DNA of 11,831 bases from Burkholderiales bacterium. GTDB lineage: Bacteria; Pseudomonadota; Gammaproteobacteria; Burkholderiales; Burkholderiaceae_D. The position numbers and the translations under genes are program-made. The stretch's first letter is position 1. Each line of letters begins with the position of its first letter. Where the stretch lies: the NCBI GenBank assembly GCA_016197345.1, contig JACPVY010000364.1:1-11831 (forward strand), read 5' to 3'. This document shows positions 6,543 through 11,831 of the stretch, piece by piece. Below the pieces are notes generated by a model that saw only the letters and a list, made by a program, of their open reading frames with translations, was not told the DNA's origin and searched no databases.

Positions 6543-7493
6543 TTATTCGTCCAACTCCGCTAACACCTTGATATGCGCAGCCACGCTACGCCCTAGCGCC
6601 GATAAGTTATAGCCACCTTCCAAGCAACTGACGATGCGTCCCTTAGCGTATTTCTTCGCCACCACCATTAATTGCTTCGTCATCCACGCATAATCGGCTT
6701 CGACCAAACGCATACCGCCTAAATCATCTTCTTTGTGGGCATCAAAACCGGCTGAGATGAAAATCATTTCTGGCTCAAAACCATGCAAGGCTGGCAGCCA
6801 GCTTTCATTCACCAATTGCCGTACCACATCGCCACCACTCATCGCAGGAACGGGGATATTGATGCAATTTGACGCTTCCACACATGGCCGCGCCCCGCTA
6901 TACGGGTAAAACGGATGTTGAAAAAAACTCACCATTAAGACCCTATCGTCTCCCGCAATCGCTTCTTCGGTGCCATTGCCATGATGCACATCAAAATCGA
7001 CAATCGCCACGCGTTTTAAGCCATGCACCTCTAGCGCATGTTGCACAGCGACGGCGATATTATTGAATATGCAAAATCCCATTGCTTCACTAGGGCGCGC
7101 ATGATGGCCGGGTGGACGAACGGCGCAAAAAGCATTTTCTAACTCGCCCGCGATCACCGCATCCGTCGCAGCAATCGCCGCGCCCGCTGCTTGCAAGGCA
7201 GCGTCCCAGCTATGTGGGTTTAGCATGGTGTCGGCATCGAGCGGATAGTAATCCCCACCATCGCGCTGCAATTGCGCCACTTTTTGCTGCACTAGCGCGA
7301 TGCTATCTAGGCTATGCACGCGTGCGATCTGCTCAATGCTAGCGGCATTGCCTTCACGATGTTGCAAAAAGGGATCAAGTTGGGCGCGTATTAACTGCGT
7401 CGAAATCGCATCCAAGCGGGCGGGCGATTCTGGATGCCATGCGCCCATTTCATGGCGCTCGCAGGCGGGATGGGTATAGATAGCTGTGGGCAT
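6543..7493 (-). CDS. Class II histone deacetylase-like zinc hydrolase (acetylpolyamine amidohydrolase superfamily)
   Basis: From the ATG at 7493 the protein has 316 residues and the usual arginase/deacetylase fold. Catalytic motifs are complete: RPPGHHARP (126-134) with the His-His pair at 130-131, DFDVHHGNGT (166-175) giving zinc ligands Asp168 and His170, SAGFDAHKEDD (247-257) with the third ligand Asp251, and EGGYNL (292-297) with the catalytic Tyr. Such bacterial enzymes remove acyl groups from lysine or polyamines; the true substrate cannot be told. The open frame continues 28 codons upstream to 7577, but those codons come from the palindromic repeat and have no family similarity, so 7493 is the start although its ribosome site is weak. 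It is a single-gene unit with its own terminator. Confidence 0.93.
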   Translation of the reverse strand: MPTAIYTHPACERHEMGAWHPESPARLDAISTQLIRAQLDPFLQHREGNAASIEQIARVHSLDSIALVQQKVAQLQRDGGDYYPLDADTMLNPHSWDAALQAAGAAIAATDAVIAGELENAFCAVRPPGHHARPSEAMGFCIFNNIAVAVQHALEVHGLKRVAIVDFDVHHGNGTEEAIAGDDRVLMVSFFQHPFYPYSGARPCVEASNCINIPVPAMSGGDVVRQLVNESWLPALHGFEPEMIFISAGFDAHKEDDLGGMRLVEADYAWMTKQLMVVAKKYAKGRIVSCLEGGYNLSALGRSVAAHIKVLAELDE

Positions 7494-7924
7494 GAAGCAC
7501 TTTCGGATATGATAGGGGCCTCGAAAAAACCGTAGCGAGCGGAGCAAATATTGAACTGAGAAACGCAGCTTTACCAAGGTAAAGCGAGGCTCGCAAGTTC
7601 AAGAGATGCCCGCGCAGTAGGTTTTCGAAGTTCCCGATGACAGCGCAAAGCAAAACTCCTGCTGTCATTGTCGCACAATTTATTTGCAGTACCCGTTCCA
7701 AAGCGCTTGCAGTTAATCAGTTAATGCAGCGGTACAATTAATTGATCAAGCTTTTGCTGTGGCTGGCGAAGAACGAAGTTCAAAGCGCCACTTTTTCTCG
7801 CTGTGCAGCGCAGCAAATGTTGCATACGATTTGAATTACAGTAGGATGGCTAGGCGAAACACGCAGCATACGCGTTGCGCTGCCAACATCCCAATGCAAT
7901 CACCAGACAAACGACGGGAGAATT
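7494..7924. other. Divergent intergenic region between the HDAC-like gene and the moxR operon
   Basis: This 431-bp region holds no convincing gene. The left third is the nested palindromic element described separately. At 7637-7668 the arms ATGACAGC and GCTGTCAT form a perfect 8-bp inverted repeat with a 16-base spacer. At 7710-7725 the octamer CAGTTAAT is repeated in tandem, and 7733-7738 reads TACAAT, a fair -10 box with only a weak -35. A second promoter candidate for the downstream operon is TTGCAT with TAGGAT 16 bp later, around 7818-7846. The ribosome site of moxR is GGGAG at 7916-7920, 4 bases before its ATG. Confidence 0.6.
7515..7635. repeat. Nested palindromic element, possible dispersed repeat
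   Basis: Three inverted repeats share roughly one centre near 7576. The innermost is GCTTTACC (7568-7575) with GGTAAAGC (7578-7585). Around it are TTGAACT (7551-7557) and AGTTCAA (7596-7602), and outermost CGAAAAAACC (7522-7531) and GGTTTTCG (7620-7627), imperfect by two A. The outer flanks GGGGCC and TTCCC add a weak match. Such a compact 120-base cruciform-like block in an intergenic space is typical of REP/BIME or MITE-like repeats. A second copy is not present in this window, so dispersal is unproved. It begins about 20 bases upstream of the HDAC-like start codon and could affect its expression. Confidence 0.55.
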
Positions 7925-8871
7925 ATGTACACCAAATTGCTCGCTTGCGCTAAACAAGTTGGCCAAATCGTGGTCGGCAAAGATGCCCAAATCCGTCTCT
8001 CACTCGCCTGCCTGCTAGCGGGCGGCCATTTATTGATTGAAGATGTGCCGGGCGTTGGTAAAACGACTTTAGCGCACGCTCTCGCTATATCTCGAGTGTC
8101 GAGTGTGAGTGTGAGTGTGACACTCGAGTTAACTCGTTTACCAGCGATCTTTTACCGGCCGATGTGATTGGCATGTCGATTTATGAACGCGATAAAAATG
8201 CCTTCGTGTTTCATACCGGCCCGATTTTTACGCAAGTGCTGTTAGCCGATGAAATCAACCGCGCGACGCCGAAAACTCAATCCGGCTTGCTGGAAGCGAT
8301 GGAAGAGCGGCAAGTGACCTTTGATGGCAAAACCCATGATTTGCCATCACCATTTTTTGTCATCGCCACCCAAAACCCATTGCACCAAGTCGGTACCTTT
8401 CCTTTACCAGAATCACAGCTTGATCGCTTTTTAATGTGTCTGTCACTCGGCTACCCAGATGCCAGCGCGGAACGCGCTTTATTAATGGGCGAAGATAGAC
8501 GTAGCCTGCTGAAACAATTAAAAACGGTGATGACGCCTAGCGAATTGAGCCAAGCGCAACAAGGCTTGAAGCAAATTCATGCTTCACCTGCGCTGATCGA
8601 CTATATTCAAGCGCTACTCGCCTATTCGCGTCAGCAAGGGCATTTTGCCGAAGGGCTATCGCCGCGCGCAGCACTCGCATTGTTACAGGCAGCGCGTGCG
8701 TGGGCGGCCTTGGAAGGGCGTGATCATGTCTTGCCGGAAGATGTGCAAGCAGTGCTGGTGCCAGTAGCCGCGCATCGTTTGCGCCCGATCAAGACCAATC
8801 AAGGTGCAGTGCTCTCGAGCCGTGACCTCGTCTTGCAGATGATGAAGTCCGTCAACGTGACGAAGGTTTAA
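7925..8871 (+). pseudogene. moxR: MoxR-family AAA+ ATPase, disrupted by a frameshift
   Basis: The two halves of one MoxR ATPase lie in different frames. The first frame (7925-8167) encodes the N-terminus with Walker A GVGKTT and continues to ALAIS near 8092. The second (open to 8871) resumes with [12 protein letters not shown] at 8137 and has Walker B VLLADEIN, sensor 1 VIATQNP, and the C-terminal lid with LSPRAALALLQAARAW, up to a normal end. Between them about nine residues are expected (27 bases) but 44 are present, consisting of hexamers and palindromes, which shifts the frame by -1. A restart at GTG 8164 or ATG 8173 would give a protein lacking Walker A, so no normal ATPase could form. 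MoxR proteins act as chaperone-like ATPases with the DUF58 partner encoded 11 bp downstream. A sequencing or assembly error is a real alternative to a pseudogene. Confidence 0.85.
8091..8136. repeat. Palindromic hexamer tract that breaks moxR
   Basis: CTCGAGTGTC (8091-8100) and GACACTCGAG (8119-8128) are a perfect 10-bp inverted repeat. The 18-base spacer (8101-8118) is exactly three copies of GAGTGT, and a fourth copy lies in the left arm (8094-8099), separated by one C. The right arm merges into a 12-bp perfect palindrome, CGAGTTAACTCG (8125-8136). The normal MoxR reading resumes at 8137. The tract is unlike surrounding coding sequence and replaces conserved codons. Confidence 0.85.
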
Positions 8872-8882
8872 GCGAGGCATTT

Positions 8883-9830
8883 ATGGCCCAGTCTTCTCCT
8901 GCTAGCAGCAACCTCAACCGCAACTCAGGCGGCCTGTTTGCACAATGGCGGCAACGCATCAGCGAGCGCACTTTGCGCTCGCGCGCAGCCGAGCCGGGCA
9001 CGGTGTTTCTTGATTTGCGCCGCGTTTATATTGTGCCAACGGGTGCTGGTTGGGGTTATGTCGGCATGTTGATCTTGCTTTTCATCGGGGCTATTAATTA
9101 CAACCTCAGTCTAGGCTTTGCGCTAACCTTTTTACTGATCGGTGTGGCCTTGATCGATATGCACATGACGTATCGCAATCTAGCGCACTTGCATCTGGTG
9201 CCCAACCGTAGTCATGCCATCTTTGCTGGCGAAACAGCACAATTTGAACTCTCGATTGCCAATCAAAAGAATCTCGATCGCTATGCGATTTGGATAGGTT
9301 TTGTCGACCCACAACAGGATTTTCCTGAACAAGCACTTGATCTTGCCGAGCACAGCAGCACTAGCGTCACGCTCTCTGTCCCTAGCCAGCAACGCGGCTG
9401 GCTGGCGGCACCCAAAGTCAGATTACGCACCCGTTTTCCGCTAGGTTTATTAGTGGCATGGAGTTATTGGCAACCATCGTTGCAATGCTTGGTCTATCCA
9501 GCCCCAGAAATCGATGCGCCGCCGTTGCCACAGGCAGCGCGCCAAATCGCCAAACTCGATCTGCATGATGGTGGCGAATTGGTCACCAAGCATTTTGAAG
9601 GCGGATCAAGCACGCAACTGCATCTCGATTTTGCCCAATTGCCCGCGCATTTAGATATTGAAAGCAAATTGGCGCGCATGACACGTTGGGTCTTACAAGC
9701 TGAACAAGAAGGGCTGCGCTATGCCTTTTCACTCGGCGACGTGGAATTAGGCTTAGGGCAAGGCTCGGCGCATCAAACCGCTTGCTTGCGAGCACTCGCG
9801 CTCTTTGACGGCCAACGGGTGTGCTCATGA
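8883..9830 (+). CDS. DUF58 membrane protein lacking the family's core motif
   Basis: The protein has 315 residues. Two transmembrane helices lie at about 56-73 and 76-93 (GYVGMLILLFIGAINYNLSL and LGFALTFLLIGVALIDM), followed by a periplasmic- or cytoplasmic-facing beta-rich part and a C-terminal segment resembling von Willebrand-like DUF58 proteins. In relatives the strongly conserved block D-D-F-x-x-L-R-x-Y-x-x-G-D-x-x-R-x-I-x-W comes between PAPEIDAPPLPQAA and RQIAKLD. Here those two segments are joined directly at residues 218-220, so about 30 residues including the hallmark motif appear deleted in frame. The C-terminal conserved LTRWVL-type helix is present (MTRWVLQAEQEGLRYAF). GAGG precedes the ATG at a 6-base distance, and its TGA overlaps the next start (ATGA). 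It normally works with MoxR and the transglutaminase. Function is doubtful here. Confidence 0.85.
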   Translation: MAQSSPASSNLNRNSGGLFAQWRQRISERTLRSRAAEPGTVFLDLRRVYIVPTGAGWGYVGMLILLFIGAINYNLSLGFALTFLLIGVALIDMHMTYRNLAHLHLVPNRSHAIFAGETAQFELSIANQKNLDRYAIWIGFVDPQQDFPEQALDLAEHSSTSVTLSVPSQQRGWLAAPKVRLRTRFPLGLLVAWSYWQPSLQCLVYPAPEIDAPPLPQAARQIAKLDLHDGGELVTKHFEGGSSTQLHLDFAQLPAHLDIESKLARMTRWVLQAEQEGLRYAFSLGDVELGLGQGSAHQTACLRALALFDGQRVCS

Positions 9831-11746
9831 AAAATCTGCTGTTTTCGAAAAGCGCTTGGCAAAATCTAGCGCGCGATAAGGCCGATACGCTGTTGCTACT
9901 GACCGCCTGCCTGCTAGTGATTTTGCCGCACGCGTCGCATTTGCCAATCTGGAATACCGTCGCCGCTTGTGGCATTTTGCTGTGGCGTGCGTATGTCACT
10001 TTTAGCGGCAAGCGCATGCCCTCGCGTTGGATTTTGCTGCCGATTGCAGTTGCCTGCATGATCGCGGTGCGCCTTTCGAATAATGCCATCGTCGCGCGCG
10101 AACCGGGCGTGGCTTTACTCGTGCTACTACTAGCGCTCAAGCTATTAGAGATGCATGCAAAACGCGATTTATTCGTCGTGACGTATTTAAGCTTTTTCTT
10201 AATTTTGAGCAATTTTCTCTATTCACAGAGCATGTTGACCGCTGTGCTCATGTTCGCCGCGCTGTTAGCCATCCTCACTGCGCAAATGAGCTTTCAATAC
10301 ACGGGCAAAGTCCCACCACTAAAACAAAGGTTACGACAAAGCGCCCAGCTATTAGCGCTCGCGATTCCGCTAACGCTAGTGCTATTTGTGCTGTTTCCAC
10401 GCATTCAAGGCCCGTTGTGGGGCATGCCGGGTGACGCTGCCGGGCGTAGCGGGCTATCTGATTCGATGGCGCCGGGCAATGTTTCCAATCTTGCGCTTTC
10501 CGAAGAAGTGGCGTTTCGCGTGCAGTTTTATGATCCACCGCCACCGCAAAGCCAATTGTATTGGCGTGGGCCTGTGCTCGGTAATTATGATGGCCGCACC
10601 TGGAGCATGATTTCATGGGGCGATTTGCCGGTCTTTCGCATGCCAAAGATCAGTGTCACACCACTTTCCGCACCGATCAGATATCAAGTCACGATGGAAG
10701 CAAGTGGCCAGCATTCGGTCTTTGCGCTAGAACTCCCTCGTCTTTTTCCGGTGATTGACGGTGAATCCAGCTTGATTACGCGGGATATGCAAATACTCGC
10801 GCGGCATCGCATCAGCAAACGCACCCGCTATGAAGCCAGCTCTGTCACGCAATTTATGGCCGAGGTGGATGTCGAGCCTGAAATACTGCGGCGCTGGCTC
10901 ACGCTACCGCGCGGCCTCAACCCCCGCGCACTAGAATTTGCGCGCCAATTGATGGCCCGTGAACCAGATCAGGGACGCCAAATCGACGCCGTGCTGCAAT
11001 TTTTCCGCCAAGAAAACTTCAGCTATACGCTACAACCACCTTTATTGGGACAGAACGCTGTCGATGATTTTTTATTCAATACCCGCGCCGGATTTTGCGA
11101 GCATTACGCCAGCAGCTTCGTGTATCTGATGCGCGCCATGCAGATTCCAGCACGGGTGGTGACAGGTTATCAAGGTGGCGAAATCAATCCGGTCGATGGT
11201 GTGATGACCGTGCGCCAATCCGATGCCCATGCGTGGGCAGAAGTGTGGCTACCCAACCGTGGCTGGCGTCGCATTGATCCAACCTCGTCCGTCGCGCCAG
11301 AGCGGGTCGAGCAAAATCTGGCGCGCGCCCTGCCACGTAGCAATACGCTGCTATCCAACTTAGGTGGGTTGGACGTATTTTTGGGCAATGACAGCTTTAT
11401 CGGTCGAGTACGCAACCAATTTCAAGCCATTAATAACGCCTGGAGCCAGTGGGTGCTGGATTACACCCCTGAGAAACAACGTAATTTTTTCTCATCGCTC
11501 GGTTTTGAAGAAGTGGATTGGGTCAGCATGATGCGAGTCGCGCTAGGTTTAGGCGCGCTGGTCATGGCGGCCATCATTTTTCCGCTCATTCGCCACCAAG
11601 GAAAACGCGATCCGCTCGATGCGCTATACTCGCGCTTTGAAGCAAAAATGGCCAAACGTGGCTTAGCACGCTTAGCGCATGAAGGGCCATTCAGTTGGGG
11701 GCAGCGTTTAGCGCAGCAGCAAGCGGCGTCAACCAAGACCATATAA
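9827..11746 (+). CDS. tgpA: TgpA-like membrane transglutaminase, C-terminus apparently truncated
   Basis: From the ATG at 9827, which overlaps the DUF58 stop, the protein has 639 residues; a GTG at 9821 in the same frame is a less likely start. An N-terminal membrane domain has about seven hydrophobic helices up to residue 190. A periplasmic transglutaminase-like domain follows, with the Cys-His-Asp triad visible: Cys424 in AGFCEHYASSF, His468 in SDAHAWAEVW and Asp484 in RIDPTSS. A further membrane helix lies at about 570-588. The cytoplasmic tail begins as in relatives (PLDALYSRFEAKMAKRGLAR, then HEGPFSWGQRLA) but stops at TKTI, where homologues usually continue for some 25-45 residues. TgpA is known in Pseudomonas aeruginosa as a membrane protein with transglutaminase activity; the role here is by similarity. 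The AT-rich DNA beginning at the stop suggests a rearrangement removed the true 3' end. Confidence 0.92.
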   Translation: MKNLLFSKSAWQNLARDKADTLLLLTACLLVILPHASHLPIWNTVAACGILLWRAYVTFSGKRMPSRWILLPIAVACMIAVRLSNNAIVAREPGVALLVLLLALKLLEMHAKRDLFVVTYLSFFLILSNFLYSQSMLTAVLMFAALLAILTAQMSFQYTGKVPPLKQRLRQSAQLLALAIPLTLVLFVLFPRIQGPLWGMPGDAAGRSGLSDSMAPGNVSNLALSEEVAFRVQFYDPPPPQSQLYWRGPVLGNYDGRTWSMISWGDLPVFRMPKISVTPLSAPIRYQVTMEASGQHSVFALELPRLFPVIDGESSLITRDMQILARHRISKRTRYEASSVTQFMAEVDVEPEILRRWLTLPRGLNPRALEFARQLMAREPDQGRQIDAVLQFFRQENFSYTLQPPLLGQNAVDDFLFNTRAGFCEHYASSFVYLMRAMQIPARVVTGYQGGEINPVDGVMTVRQSDAHAWAEVWLPNRGWRRIDPTSSVAPERVEQNLARALPRSNTLLSNLGGLDVFLGNDSFIGRVRNQFQAINNAWSQWVLDYTPEKQRNFFSSLGFEEVDWVSMMRVALGLGALVMAAIIFPLIRHQGKRDPLDALYSRFEAKMAKRGLARLAHEGPFSWGQRLAQQQAASTKTI

Positions 11747-11831
11747 ATATTTACTAGCTGCTTCATAATTATAATTCCATGACTTTATTTGTTTTTTTTG
11801 TTGTAAATGAGTATATAGTTAGTTTATATCA
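11747..11831. other. AT-rich tail beyond the transglutaminase gene
   Basis: By hand count only 18 of these 85 bases are G or C, against about half in the rest of the window. The stretch has a perfect AATTATAATT palindrome (11767-11776) and a run of eight T near 11792-11799 without a GC stem before it. No gene could be read in it before the window ends. It may be the edge of a transferred element or an AT-rich intergenic region. Confidence 0.7.

Noticed and set aside
7450..7701. Minus-strand 83-codon frame across the palindromic element
   Set aside because: It covers the repeat and the start of the HDAC-like gene, so it is probably a chance frame within a non-coding repeat.
7759..7953. Plus-strand 64-codon frame ending inside moxR
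   Set aside because: No ribosome site or recognisable content, and it overlaps the well-supported moxR start out of frame.
8091..8136. CRISPR or recombinase site reading of the GAGTGT tract
   Set aside because: Units are contiguous hexamers without spacers, and no recombinase gene is nearby.
8040..8164. Programmed -1 frameshift to rescue MoxR
   Set aside because: No classical slippery heptamer with a downstream structure is placed correctly, and even a -1 shift would replace conserved residues with hexamer-encoded ones.

Overview
The window looks like a chromosomal segment of a betaproteobacterium, probably Burkholderiales. The evidence is protein character: a circularly permuted YlqF/RbgA GTPase, a MoxR-DUF58-transglutaminase operon of the proteobacterial type, and roughly 50% GC. 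Genus cannot be decided from sequence alone. No tRNA, rRNA, CRISPR array, transposase or phage gene was found.

Left part (1-2463): a secreted protein of unknown function runs off the left edge on the minus strand. A 340-bp intergenic region with several inverted repeats follows, then the ribosome-assembly GTPase gene (minus). Centre (2464-7493): an NTF2-like/GNAT fusion gene is followed 5 bp later by a macrodomain (O-acetyl-ADP-ribose deacetylase) gene. A two-gene minus-strand operon (NIPSNAP and ABM, both dimeric alpha/beta-barrel folds) is divergent from an ArsR-type regulator, with a palindromic candidate operator between them. A JmjC/cupin_8 dioxygenase gene then converges on a class II histone-deacetylase-like hydrolase gene, with an intrinsic terminator at their junction.

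Right part (7494-11831): a 431-bp non-coding region holds a nested palindromic element resembling a dispersed repeat. It precedes a three-gene operon: MoxR AAA+ ATPase, DUF58 protein and TgpA-like membrane transglutaminase. All three genes look damaged. moxR is frameshifted at a short synthetic-looking tract made of GAGTGT hexamers flanked by a perfect inverted repeat. The DUF58 protein lacks the family's signature motif. The transglutaminase ends early, exactly where GC content falls to about 20%. This is either an operon in decay next to an insertion boundary or a cluster of assembly errors, and it is the most notable part of the window.

Several proteins here belong to families that add or remove acyl or ADP-ribose groups, or hydroxylate proteins (GNAT, macrodomain, HDAC-like, JmjC). 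They sit in separate transcription units, so a shared function is only speculation.
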